Assembly: GCA_963817015.1 (NCBI GenBank) | Contig: CAWFMV010000007.1 | Coordinates: 930,001 to 994,000 of the forward strand | DNA from: VAZQ01 sp963817015 | GTDB lineage: Bacteria; Pseudomonadota; Alphaproteobacteria; Rhizobiales; Xanthobacteraceae | Reading direction: 5' to 3' | DNA length: 64,000 nt | In this document: positions 43,823-54,599 of the stretch, piece by piece | Layout: each line of letters starts with the position of its first letter | Position numbering within the stretch: the stretch's first letter is position 1 | Made by a program: the position numbers and the translations under genes | The notes under the pieces: generated by a model | What the model was told of the DNA's origin: nothing | What the model saw: the letters and a program-made list of their open reading frames with translations, nothing else | Database searches by the model: none

Positions 43823-44029
43823 CTAAGTTGAATCGATCTGTATCAACTTGATAAGTCTATGCTTCATGCTTGCTGTAAAAGCATGCTTCACGCTTGCTGT
43901 AAGAGTATCCTTCATGACTCTTGTATGCGTATGCTTCACGAGTGCTGTATCGCTATCCTTTATGCTCGCCGTACGGTCATGCTTGACGGTTGCTAAATTG
44001 CAGGGCGCGTTGAAGATCAACGTGGGCAA
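43823..44029 (-). CDS. Possible small ORF with octapeptide repeats
   Basis: An open frame of 68 codons on the fimbrial strand: MPTLIFNAPCNLATVKH opens it, then six eight-residue units of the form AS-V/M/I-K-H/D-xx-T follow, with a non-repetitive end (IKLIQIDST). The repeat is exactly in phase with the 24-bp DNA period, which keeps other frames open too, including a hydrophobic frame on the plus strand. No ribosome site is obvious. It may be a by-product of the DNA repeat. Confidence 0.2.
   Translation of the reverse strand: MPTLIFNAPCNLATVKHDRTASIKDSDTALVKHTHTRVMKDTLTASVKHAFTASMKHRLIKLIQIDST
43858..44001. repeat. 24-bp tandem repeat, six units
   Basis: Six diverged direct repeats of exactly 24 bases start at 43858, 43882, 43906, 43930, 43954 and 43978. 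Each begins T/C-ATGCTTCA-like or TATCCTTCA-like (tatgcttcatgcttgctgta in unit 1) and has a C/TTTGCTGTA-like centre; positions 1-9 and 14-19 are the best conserved. No gene of known family overlaps. Regular spacing near 2.3 helical turns suggests repeated protein-binding sites or a minisatellite. Confidence 0.8.
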
Positions 44030-44087
44030 AGTGCGCGATTAACGACGGGCTAAGGATGTTGGCGGCCAGGGCGGCGAAAAAGACGGC

Positions 44088-44115
44088 AAAAAAAGCGCGT
44101 CCCGAAGAACGCGCT
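44088..44115 (-). terminator. Intrinsic terminator of the chaperone transcript
   Basis: On the minus strand, agcgcgt and acgcgct pair (44109-44115 with 44094-44100) around a short loop and are followed directly by a seven-T run (44088-44094). It lies 40 bases past the chaperone stop codon, so chaperone transcription should stop before the usher gene. Confidence 0.75.
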
Positions 44116-44156
44116 CTCGTCGAATGAGATCAAGCCACTTGGATCGGCGACGGGCC

Positions 44157-44882
44157 TCAGCGCGCGGGCTGAGCCGACGTATTGATCGGCCCCACATCCC
44201 CTTCCGCCGTGATCATGATCGGGCTGCCGGCGTTCAAGCGGTTGTTGCCGGGGAGGGCCACCCAGCGCCGGGCGGAGCCTCCGAGCACGTAGCCGGAGAG
44301 ACCGTTCCCGAACGAGACCGTGGCACCCTTCTCGTCCTTCAGCTTGAGATTCGAAACCCGGATGTGGCGATCGCCGGAATTTTTTGCCACGACCGAAAGC
44401 CTGCCGCCGCTGTGGTCGACCGACCAGGTCAGGCTCGCCGGGGCGCCGGTCGCGGGATAGAAGAACACCGGGATCGAATAGCGCAGCAGCAGATTGACCG
44501 CGCGATTGCGCTGGTTGGCGGCGTCCGGCAACTCGTCGATGAACAGCCGATACGTCTCCTCCTTGGCTACCGGCGTCTTGCTCACGCGCACCAGTCGCAC
44601 GGTGTAGTCGGTCTTCGGCGACAGCTTGGTGAGCGGCGGGCTTGCCACGACGTCGGTGGTCGGCTCGAGCTTGTCTTCGCCGTTGACCTGGCTCCAGCGG
44701 AACACGCGGATCTGCGCACTGAGCGGCGTTGTTCCCTCATTGCGCAGCTTGACCGTGGTGGCGGCGCCGGGCGAGGCGACTTCGACCTTGACGGGAGCAA
44801 CCTGAAGCGAGGCGGCCCACGATGGGTCGGTCGCTGTGAGTGCGGTGAAAGCAGCCGAAGCCGCAACGCTCGACATGCGCAT
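44157..44882 (-). CDS. Fimbrial chaperone (PapD-like)
   Basis: A 241-residue periplasmic pilus chaperone. ATG 44882 opens a short signal (SSVAASAAFTALTATDPSWA). The immunoglobulin-like N-domain has LQVAPVKVEVASPGAATTVK LRNEG and FRWSQVNGEDKL; the G1-type strand and Arg/Lys anchor region shows ETYRLFIDELP and LRYSIPVFFYP, the chaperone signature. It caps SCPU subunits before usher delivery. Confidence 0.9.
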   Translation of the reverse strand: MRMSSVAASAAFTALTATDPSWAASLQVAPVKVEVASPGAATTVKLRNEGTTPLSAQIRVFRWSQVNGEDKLEPTTDVVASPPLTKLSPKTDYTVRLVRVSKTPVAKEETYRLFIDELPDAANQRNRAVNLLLRYSIPVFFYPATGAPASLTWSVDHSGGRLSVVAKNSGDRHIRVSNLKLKDEKGATVSFGNGLSGYVLGGSARRWVALPGNNRLNAGSPIMITAEGDVGPINTSAQPAR

Positions 44883-45128
44883 GCTACGTCTGTCCCTCGA
44901 CTAGTGTTCAGGAGGTCACCGTCGTTCACGGATGACCTCGACGCGGCTGCCTGCTCGAACCGCGCGCCAGGGACTTTATGTTTTAGTTACTGCAATACCT
45001 CTAATTTGATTCAGTCTGTCTGGAATTGATTGTCAATTCTGCGCGTTTGCTGAATGAAACGTAAATGTGCGAGACGGGGAGTGGCGGACGCCACGACGCG
45101 CTGTCCGCTTGCGCAAAAAAATCCTGCA

Positions 45129-45162
45129 CAAAAAAATTGAGCGCGTTGTGGTCAGCGCGCTC
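45129..45162 (-). terminator. Intrinsic terminator after the SCPU major-subunit gene
   Basis: On the minus strand gagcgcg (45156-45162) and cgcgctc (45139-45145) pair around about ten bases and are followed by an A/T tail containing six Ts. It lies 34 bases after the SCPU stop codon, ahead of the chaperone gene. Partial termination here would raise subunit over chaperone levels. Confidence 0.7.
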
Positions 45163-45195
45163 GACGTTGTGACGCTGACGTCTTGGCAATCGCGT

Positions 45196-45696
45196 TCAGT
45201 AGGTCACGGTGATGGTGATCGTGTCGCTATAGGTGGCCGGGGCTGGTGTCGTCTGCGCCGGAATGCGGCCATAAACCGTATAGCTCTGTGCCGCGCCGTT
45301 ACCGGTGGCGGAGACCGTATCGGTGGAAACCGTGTTGCCCCACACGGTGGTCCGGCCGGAGTTGGAATAGAGCCTGTAGTTGATAGTGGCGCCGCCGCCA
45401 GTGAGCTTGCGCGTTGCCACACTCGCTCCCGAGCCGCCGCCCGCATCGAGGCCGATGTCGTACGTCGTCGTGTTGGTGCACTGGACGACGATCGTCGACG
45501 TCTGGTCGACGTTGGCGGAGAGCACGCCCTGGCTGCCGCCGAAGCTCAGGGTTGAGGCGCTGTTGATTAGGCATTGGGCTACGATTGTCACGTCGACCCC
45601 GAACGTCGACTGGGTCGTGGCTGCGTAGGCGACGCCGCCTGTGAGTGCGAGCCCGACAGCGCCGACAGCAATGCATGGAATGACCGATTTACGCAT
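45196..45696 (-). CDS. Spore coat U domain fimbrial major subunit
   Basis: A 166-residue exported subunit; ATG 45696 opens VIPCIAVGAVGLALTGGVAY. The single SCPU domain (about residues 27-166) has CLINSASTLSFGG and VVQCTNTTTYDIGLD with the two cysteines, and ends YTVYGRIPAQTTPAPATYSD. Closely related to the second domain of the tip protein (GRxPAQTTPAP-TYSD in both). As the first gene of the locus it is probably the main pilin. Confidence 0.9.
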   Translation of the reverse strand: MRKSVIPCIAVGAVGLALTGGVAYAATTQSTFGVDVTIVAQCLINSASTLSFGGSQGVLSANVDQTSTIVVQCTNTTTYDIGLDAGGGSGASVATRKLTGGGATINYRLYSNSGRTTVWGNTVSTDTVSATGNGAAQSYTVYGRIPAQTTPAPATYSDTITITVTY

Positions 45697-45840
45697 ACTG
45701 CTCCCCTCCAACCCTATCGGTTGCGCTGACGCCGCCGTCACAGTGCGCTCAACCGGTAGGTATTCAGGGAAGGTAAACTGTTAGTGATGATCGATCCAGT
45801 TAATGTGCAATCGTTGGTTAATCGTCGTGCTCGGAGCTGC

Positions 45841-46518
45841 TTATTGTCCGAGTGCCGCGTGCACAAGCTTGAGTGCGTCGTCGCTCCCCCATTCGGCCGG
45901 GCCCGCGATGGTGCCGATCTCACAACCGACCGGATCAACGAGAATTGTGGTCGGCATGCCGATGGCGCGGCCGGCGAGCTTGAGATCCTGGAACACCTTG
46001 GCGCTGGAGTCGGCGTAGTAACCGAGGCGCGTGATGCCGACCTCCTTGAGCCAGTTGCGCGGTTTGTCGGGGTCGCGGGTGTCGATGTTGATCGAAAGAA
46101 CTTCGAACGGCGGGCCGCCGAGCTTAGCCTGCAACTCATCGAGCGCCGGCATCTCCTTGCGACAGGGGATGCACCAGGTTGCCCAAAGGTTAAGAAGCAC
46201 GGTGCGCCCCCGCCACTCCGCGAGGTGGCGCTCGCTGCCGCTGCCGTCCCGGAACGCAAGGTCGGGCAGCCGCAGCGGCCGGCTTGCCACCACCACGCCT
46301 GCGACCTCGCCGCGTGCGAACGGCGCCACCCGCCCGGCCGTGACAACGGCCGGGGCGCACTGGGCGTCACCGGCCCGATTGCCTAGGAACGTGGTGATCC
46401 CGTATACCGCCGCCAGCCCGATGGCGACGCCGGCGACACTGCCGGCCGCGACAACGGCAAGTCGCCGCTTCGCGCGGTCCTTGGCGCGGTTCTTTGCTGG
46501 ATTCTCCGTTCCGGTCAT
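45841..46518 (-). CDS. tlpA: Thiol:disulfide interchange protein TlpA
   Basis: Membrane-anchored periplasmic thioredoxin-like reductase that, in Bradyrhizobium, reduces Cys ligands during cytochrome oxidase copper-centre assembly. ATG 46518; 225 residues. A basic N-terminus precedes the anchor (LAVVAAGSVAGVAIGLAAVYG). The active site LNLWATWCIPCRKE has Cys116 and Cys119, and GMPTTILVDP contains the cis-proline. Divergent from argH with a 42-base gap, the same order as in Bradyrhizobium. Confidence 0.93.
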   Translation of the reverse strand: MTGTENPAKNRAKDRAKRRLAVVAAGSVAGVAIGLAAVYGITTFLGNRAGDAQCAPAVVTAGRVAPFARGEVAGVVVASRPLRLPDLAFRDGSGSERHLAEWRGRTVLLNLWATWCIPCRKEMPALDELQAKLGGPPFEVLSINIDTRDPDKPRNWLKEVGITRLGYYADSSAKVFQDLKLAGRAIGMPTTILVDPVGCEIGTIAGPAEWGSDDALKLVHAALGQ

Positions 46519-46560
46519 CGGCAGCGTTAACCCTCGGCAAGTAGGTCGCAGGTTCAAGTC

Positions 46561-47964
46561 ATGAGCAACAAGATGTGGGGTGGGCGCTTCAGCGAACACC
46601 CCGACGCCATCATGGAGGAGATCAACGCCTCCATCGATTTCGACCGGCACCTCTACCGGCAGGACATCGCGGCGAGCAAGGCCCATGCGGCTATGCTGGC
46701 CAAGCAGGGCATTCTGACGAGCCAGGATGCCGCGGCCATTGCCAAGGGTCTAGACACGATCCTGGCCGAGATCGAGGGCGGCAAGTTCACGTTCAAGCGA
46801 GCGCTCGAGGACATCCATATGAACGTGGAGAGCCGGCTCGCCGAGCTGATCGGGCCGGCGGCCGGGCGGCTGCATACGGCGCGCTCGCGCAACGACCAGG
46901 TGGCAACCGACTTCCGGCTCTACGTGCGGGCCGTGATCGACGCGATCGACGAGGCGCTCGCGGCCTATCAGCGTGCGCTCGCCGAGAAGGCCTTGGCACA
47001 TGCCGCGACCGTCATGCCGGGCTTTACCCATCTGCAGACTGCGCAGCCGGTCACGTTCGGGCATCATCTTCTTGCCTACGTGGAGATGGCAGCGCGCGAT
47101 CGCGGCCGCTTCCAAGACGCGCGCGCGCGCCTCAACGAGAGCCCGCTCGGCGCTGCTGCGCTCGCCGGCACCTCGTTCCCGATCGATCGCAAGGCGACCG
47201 CCGCTGCGCTCGGCTTCGGTCGTCCGATGGCGAACTCCCTCGATGCCGTCTCCGATCGCGACTTCGTGCTGGAGACGCTTGCGGCAGCGTCGATCACGTC
47301 GGTGCATCTCTCGCGCTTCGCCGAGGAGATCGTGATCTGGTGCTCGCCGCTCACGGGCCTGATCCGGCTGTCCGACCGTTTCACCACCGGCTCATCGATC
47401 ATGCCGCAGAAGCGCAACCCGGATGCCGCCGAGCTGGTGCGCGCCAAGACCGGCCGCATCGTGGGCGCGCTGCAGGCGCTGCTCGTGGTGATGAAAGGCC
47501 TGCCGCTCGCCTATCAGAAGGACATGCAGGAGGACAAAGAGGGCGCGATCGATGCGCTCAACGCCTTGCTCTTGTCGCTCGCCGCCATGACCGGGATGGT
47601 GCGCGACATGGAGCCTGATGCGGCGCGCATGCTCGCGGCAGCAGGCGCCGGCTACGCCACCGCGACCGATCTTGCGGACTGGCTGGTGCGCGCGCTCAAG
47701 ATGCCGTTCCGCGACGCCCATCACATCACCGGCCGGATCGTGGCGGCGGCAGCGGCCAAGAGCATCCCGCTGCATGAGCTGCCGCTGAAGGAGATGCAGG
47801 CGATCGAGCCGCGCATCAGCGCCGAAGCGCTGTCCGTTCTGTCGGCTGAAAGCTCCGTGAAGAGCCGCGTCAGCTACGGGGGTACCGCACCCAAGAATGT
47901 CCGCCGCGAGGCCGACCGCTGGCTTAAGGCCTTAACCCCGAAAACAGCCAAGAAAGGCGGTTGA
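46561..47964 (+). CDS. argH: Argininosuccinate lyase
   Basis: Last step of arginine biosynthesis, cleaving argininosuccinate to arginine and fumarate. The 467 residues include MWGGRFSEHPDAIMEEINAS, LHTARSRNDQVATDFRLYVR, and the flexible signature loop TGSSIMPQKRNPD with the catalytic Ser near residue 280. Complete and normal in length, forming homotetramers in the cytoplasm. Confidence 0.97.
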   Translation: MSNKMWGGRFSEHPDAIMEEINASIDFDRHLYRQDIAASKAHAAMLAKQGILTSQDAAAIAKGLDTILAEIEGGKFTFKRALEDIHMNVESRLAELIGPAAGRLHTARSRNDQVATDFRLYVRAVIDAIDEALAAYQRALAEKALAHAATVMPGFTHLQTAQPVTFGHHLLAYVEMAARDRGRFQDARARLNESPLGAAALAGTSFPIDRKATAAALGFGRPMANSLDAVSDRDFVLETLAAASITSVHLSRFAEEIVIWCSPLTGLIRLSDRFTTGSSIMPQKRNPDAAELVRAKTGRIVGALQALLVVMKGLPLAYQKDMQEDKEGAIDALNALLLSLAAMTGMVRDMEPDAARMLAAAGAGYATATDLADWLVRALKMPFRDAHHITGRIVAAAAAKSIPLHELPLKEMQAIEPRISAEALSVLSAESSVKSRVSYGGTAPKNVRREADRWLKALTPKTAKKGG

Positions 47965-48066
47965 GTTCCGGGGACGGATGTGGCCATGCTCTCGCGTCGG
48001 GCGGCTGATCTGCTATGATGTGGGATCGAGGAGGGGGCTCCAGTGATTTAATCGTCCAATCGGGCT

Positions 48067-48282
48067 TTGGCCAGGATGGCCGTAGTCAGCGCGCTGATTG
48101 CAGCGCTTGGCCTTGCGGGGTGCGGACGCAAGAGCGGGCTTGACCTCCCGCCCTCGGCCGCGGTCTCGGATCCTGTGACTGGCGACCCCAAACAAGCGTC
48201 GTCGGTTGGACCGGATGGCAAGCCGGTTGCCCCGAAGGGCGGCCCGAATAGGCCGACGATCCTCGACTGGCTGGTTGAATAG
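48067..48282 (+). CDS. Small lipoprotein (LptM-like)
   Basis: A 71-residue lipoprotein. The signal VVSALIAALGLAGC ends in a lipobox (LAGC), followed by GRKSGLDLPP, the GRKGPL-type motif of LptM/YifL proteins that assist LPS-transport assembly, and a proline-rich disordered tail. TTG 48067 gives an Arg-containing n-region; ATG 48076 is the alternative. The gene directly before lysA is a conserved arrangement. Confidence 0.82.
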   Translation: MARMAVVSALIAALGLAGCGRKSGLDLPPSAAVSDPVTGDPKQASSVGPDGKPVAPKGGPNRPTILDWLVE

Positions 48283-48440
48283 GGCCCCTACTCGCAGCCT
48301 CTCCCGTCGAATTGACGTCAGCCTGAACGGCCTGCAGAGCCGCAATTTGCGCGGCAACAGGGTATGATTGGCGTTGGATACGCCACCCTCATACCGTCCC
48401 AGACCGCGCAATCGCGGACCCAAAGCCGGAACCTCCGCCC

Positions 48441-49706
48441 ATGCATCACTTCGCTTATCGCAACGGTGTCATGCACGCCGAGGCGGTCGACCTCTTGGGG
48501 CTGGCGGACGCGGTCGGCACCCCGTTCTACTGCTATTCGACCGCGACGCTCGAGCGGCACTACCGGGTATTTGCAGATGCCTTCGCGGACGTGCCCGCCC
48601 TCGTCTGCTACGCCATGAAGGCGAACTCGAACCAGGCCGTGATCAAGACACTCGCGCGCCTTGGCGCCGGCGCCGACGTTGTGTCGGAGGGCGAGCTCCA
48701 GCGTGCCCGGCTCGCCGGCATCCCGCCGGACAAGATCATGTTCTCAGGCGTCGGCAAGACCGTGCGCGAGCTCGCGCTTGCGGTCGATGAGGGGATCCTC
48801 TGCGTCAACGTCGAGTCCGAGCCTGAGCTTGAGCTCCTATCCTCGATCGCGGCCGGCAAGGGTCGCGTCGCCAATGTGTCGGTGCGGGTCAATCCCGACG
48901 TTGATGCCAAGACCCACCACAAGATCGCGACCGGCAAGTCGGAGAACAAGTTTGGGATTCCATTGAGCCGCGCGCGCGAGGTCTATGCCCATGCGGCCAA
49001 GCTCCCTGGCCTCAAGGTCACCGGCGTTGACATGCATATCGGCAGCCAGATCACCGATCTTGCGCCGTTCGACAATGCATTTGCGCTGCTGTCCGGGTTC
49101 GTGCGCGAGCTGCGCGCCGACGGTCACGCCATCGAGCACGTCGATCTCGGCGGCGGGCTCGGAATTCCCTATCACCACGACGACGAGCCGCCGCCGCGTC
49201 CGGAGGCTTATGCGGCGATCGTCAAGCGCGCCACCAAGGATCTCGGCTGTACGCTGATCTTCGAGCCTGGGCGGCTCCTGGTCGGCAACGCCGGCATCCT
49301 GGTGACCCGCGTAATCTATCTCAAGCGCGGCGAGGCCAAGACCTTCGTGATCGTCGACGCGGCGATGAATGATCTCGTGCGCCCGACGCTCTATGAGGCG
49401 CATCACGAGATCATGCCGGTGCGGGAGCAGGTCGCGGGCGCTCGCCGCATCGTCGCCGACGTGGTCGGGCCGATCTGCGAGTCGGGCGATTTCCTGGCGC
49501 TCGGTCGCTCACTCGGCGAGCCGCAGCCGGGCGATCTCCTGGCCGTGATGACATCGGGCGCCTATGGGGCGGTGCAGGCCGGCACCTACAACTCGCGCCC
49601 GCTCGTGCCCGAAGTGTTGGTGCGTGACAGGGAGTGGGCGCTGGTGCGTCCGCGCATGGAGGTCGATGAGATCATAGCGCTCGATCGCTTGCCAAGCTGG
49701 ATGTAG
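48441..49706 (+). CDS. lysA: Diaminopimelate decarboxylase
   Basis: Final lysine-biosynthesis step. A 421-residue PLP barrel enzyme: VCYAMKANSNQAVIKTLA carries the PLP Lys60, MHIGSQITDL a conserved His, and the C-terminal GPICESGDFLALGRSLGEP the active-site Cys-Glu pair that acts across the dimer. HVDLGGGLGIPYH and FEPGRLLVGNAG bind phosphate. Complete. Confidence 0.97.
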   Translation: MHHFAYRNGVMHAEAVDLLGLADAVGTPFYCYSTATLERHYRVFADAFADVPALVCYAMKANSNQAVIKTLARLGAGADVVSEGELQRARLAGIPPDKIMFSGVGKTVRELALAVDEGILCVNVESEPELELLSSIAAGKGRVANVSVRVNPDVDAKTHHKIATGKSENKFGIPLSRAREVYAHAAKLPGLKVTGVDMHIGSQITDLAPFDNAFALLSGFVRELRADGHAIEHVDLGGGLGIPYHHDDEPPPRPEAYAAIVKRATKDLGCTLIFEPGRLLVGNAGILVTRVIYLKRGEAKTFVIVDAAMNDLVRPTLYEAHHEIMPVREQVAGARRIVADVVGPICESGDFLALGRSLGEPQPGDLLAVMTSGAYGAVQAGTYNSRPLVPEVLVRDREWALVRPRMEVDEIIALDRLPSWM

Positions 49707-50087
49707 AGGCTCACAGCGGCGGCCGTCATTGGACCAGAAATCGGCTCGCGCGCCGCGGCCATTTTGGCCGGCTTCGGAAACAACAATCGGGCTGGCGCGT
49801 TCATTCTCTGCTGCGCAGCGGCGCGTCCGCGGCCAAGGCTTGCGCGGCAAAGCCTTCCGCGGCTCTTGCGGGCTCTCTTTGTGTTCGATAACGCGCCTAA
49901 AAGGGCTGTGATTTCAATGGCAGGCCGCCGGGTAGGCGGTTGTGCGAGCAGGTCGGTGGGCACTGCTTTCTGCCCTCGCAGTGCCGCCGAATTGATCAGT
50001 GGGCGCCTTCCTTTTGCCCGCTGGCGGCGTGCATATTGCATGCTATGATTAATAGCAGGGGCAGAATCCCTTGATGGGAGAATACTC
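49707..50087. other. Intergenic region before the DUF4175 gene
   Basis: About 380 bases with no supported gene; open frames on either strand here lack ribosome sites and family features. A tatgat hexamer (50044-50049) could be a -10 element, but no good -35 lies at the usual distance. GGGAG (50076-50080) is the ribosome site of the next gene. Confidence 0.5.
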
Positions 50088-52862
<2,775 letters not shown>

Positions 52863-52887
52863 TCAACTTCCCAAGTGAACCAATAAC

Positions 52888-52920
52888 ACGGGCCGCGCCG
52901 CAAGCGCGGCCCGTCTGTTT
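52888..52920 (+). terminator. Intrinsic terminator of the DUF4175 gene
   Basis: cgggccgcg (52889-52897) pairs with cgcggcccg (52905-52913) across a seven-base loop and is followed by tctgttt. It lies 26 bases after the stop codon. Confidence 0.8.
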
Positions 52921-52923
52921 CAG

Positions 52924-53040
52924 AGCGTGATCCCGAAAAGCCTGACCCGCACTTGATCCGGGGCGGAATTCGGACTTCGGAAAAGATCATGCTCAAAGAG
53001 CAAGCTAGACTTTGATCCGATCTATCCGGATCAAAGTCTA
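52924..53040. repeat. Composite intergenic palindromic repeat, copy 2
   Basis: agcgtgatcccgaaaagc and its partner cggaaaagatcatgct form the first palindrome; tagactttgatccg (53006-53019) and cggatcaaagtcta (53027-53040) form a perfect second stem. This matches the two-part element at 38.0-38.1 kb in inverted order. The second stem overlaps the 3' end of the response-regulator gene by three bases. Confidence 0.7.
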
Positions 53041-53421
53041 GTGCACCTTCTCCCGGCAGGCGGCGAGCGCGTCGTTGACGGCGCTGCGGATGGTGGCGAG
53101 CGAGAATGGCTTGGTGATCACGTCGTGAATGAGCGCGTCGAGGCCGCTCGCTCGCTCGCGCTGGTCGGCATAGCCGGTCATCAGCAGGATGCCGACCTGC
53201 GGGTGATCGCGAGCGGTTGCGAGCGCAAGCGCGATGCCGTCCATCACGGGCATCCGGATGTCGGTCAGCAGCAGGTCGAAGGCGCCCTGCGTGCGCATGA
53301 TCAGCTCGAGCGCCTCGGCTCCGTCATTGGCGGTGATGACATCGTGGCCATCCAGCATCAGCGCACGCGCGACCAGCGAGCGCAATCCTTCCTCGTCCTC
53401 AGCAATCAGAATCCGTGCCAT
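53038..53421 (-). CDS. Single-domain response regulator (CpdR-like)
   Basis: A 127-residue receiver domain with no output domain. ARILIAEDEEGLRSLVARAL carries the acidic pair, LLLTDIRMPVMDGIALA the phosphoacceptor Asp, LLMTGY the Thr and VITKPFSLATIRSAV the Lys. The sequence is closest in look to CpdR, which in Caulobacter controls ClpXP-dependent proteolysis of cell-cycle proteins. No kinase is adjacent. CpdR identity is inference. Confidence 0.9.
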   Translation of the reverse strand: MARILIAEDEEGLRSLVARALMLDGHDVITANDGAEALELIMRTQGAFDLLLTDIRMPVMDGIALALATARDHPQVGILLMTGYADQRERASGLDALIHDVITKPFSLATIRSAVNDALAACREKVH

Positions 53422-53427
53422 GGCACC

Positions 53428-54360
53428 TCATGGAAGCTCAGCGCTGAGATCGCGCCGGTTGAAGAAACGCACCTCGACGCGGTCGCCCTCGCGTGGCGGT
53501 GAAGCGAGCCGCGAGCTGAACGGCAGCGACTCGCCTGGCAGCAGCACGTTGCGGCTTGGCAGCGCGGTCCAGCTGTAGACTTCGTAGCCGCCCTGGTAAC
53601 GCACGGAGAAACGCAGACGCGGCACCTCGACGGCGCGCTTGAAGTTGTTGACGATCGTGCCCTGGACCACCAGCACTTCGACGCCGTCGTTGGTCTCCCG
53701 CTCGGTCGTCACATTCGCGAAGACAAGGCCACGCAGGTTCACCGGCAGCCCGATGGCTGCATAGAGCGATGCCGTCTGCGGCAGCCATCGCACCACATCC
53801 GAGCGCCAGCCGATCAGCATCAGGTTGAGCGCGACCAGCGTCAGGATCCCGCTGGTCCACATGGAGCGCTCCCAGCGCAGCCGATGCGCCGCCTGCCGCT
53901 GCGCACGCCGTGCTGCGACCGATTCGATGTCCTCGGCGGGCGTCGGCGCCTGCTCGCTGGGGGCGAGCGGGGGGACATCGATAATGGGCGGCGGTGATGC
54001 GTCCTGGTCCGGGTTCTCGTCCTGGTTCTGGATTTGGCCCGTAGGCTCGGATGCGGGCCATACCGGCGGGGTCATTCCGGGGTCATCGCCAAAGGCCTGC
54101 TCGGCCGGGCCTGCTTCCGGCGACATCCCAGGAGCAGGGGCAAAATCCTGTTCGGAAGGCGGCGGATCGGCGACCGGCGGAGCCTCCGCTATAGTGGCGA
54201 GGTCGGCACGATGGGCCTCGGCGACATTTTCCAAGACCTCAGTGTTGGCCGCAAACCACATCTGCTTGCAGCGGGCGCAGCGGACCGACCGCCCAGCCGG
54301 CCCGAGCGAGGCCGCCGCGACCTGATAGGAGGTTCCGCAGTTCGTGCAGGTGATCAGCAT
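53428..54360 (-). CDS. MJ0042-type zinc-ribbon membrane protein
   Basis: From ATG 54360 the 310-residue product begins MLITCTNCGTSYQVAAASLG and RSVRCARCKQMW, an MJ0042 zinc ribbon with two CxxC pairs. A long acidic, proline-rich linker (about residues 45-150) leads to a single membrane helix (SGILTLVALNLMLIGW) and a beta-rich domain of DUF3426 type with VLVVQGTIVNNFKRAVEVPR. The ATG choice puts the zinc ribbon at the N-terminus, as in homologues. It lies next to ftsEX in many rhizobia. Function unknown. Confidence 0.88.
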   Translation of the reverse strand: MLITCTNCGTSYQVAAASLGPAGRSVRCARCKQMWFAANTEVLENVAEAHRADLATIAEAPPVADPPPSEQDFAPAPGMSPEAGPAEQAFGDDPGMTPPVWPASEPTGQIQNQDENPDQDASPPPIIDVPPLAPSEQAPTPAEDIESVAARRAQRQAAHRLRWERSMWTSGILTLVALNLMLIGWRSDVVRWLPQTASLYAAIGLPVNLRGLVFANVTTERETNDGVEVLVVQGTIVNNFKRAVEVPRLRFSVRYQGGYEVYSWTALPSRNVLLPGESLPFSSRLASPPREGDRVEVRFFNRRDLSAELP

Positions 54361-54512
54361 CGGCGTTCGCGCCAGCCAAGGGGACTTCTCCTGCACGCTA
54401 GCAGGCCGTTCGTTAACGGACCGGAAACCAAAGGGAAACCAAAGGCGCTGGGCTCATGGCTCCGCGGCAGGTGGGGGCCGGCGCAAGGCCGCATTGGCCC
54501 AAAAAGGTCGTC

Positions 54513-54541
54513 GACTCCAACGCGATGGGCATTGCTATATA
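54513..54541 (+). promoter_or_regulatory. Possible sigma-70-type promoter for ftsEX
   Basis: tcgact (54513-54518) and tatata (54536-54541) with a 17-base spacer, about 58 bases before the ftsE start. Only a moderate match; placed by eye. Confidence 0.3.
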
Positions 54542-54599
54542 AGGTTAACTTGGGGGCTGATGGGCTCTGCGTGTTCGCCGCGGCCCTTCGGAGAGACAC

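Larger units (their letters stand above)
43669..44156. other. Intergenic region between usher and chaperone genes
   Basis: About 490 bases without a convincing gene. It holds a terminator for the chaperone transcript (44088-44115), a six-unit 24-bp tandem repeat (43858-44001) and, between them, sequence of ordinary composition. A promoter for the usher gene must lie in this stretch if the terminator is efficient, but none is clear by eye. Confidence 0.6.

Noticed and set aside
43858..44001. CRISPR array
   Set aside because: Repeats are directly adjacent without spacers and diverge from one another; no cas genes are present.
43848..44042. Plus-strand ORF with hydrophobic octapeptide repeats
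   Set aside because: Its periodicity follows the 24-bp DNA repeat; no ribosome site, and orientation is opposite to the locus.
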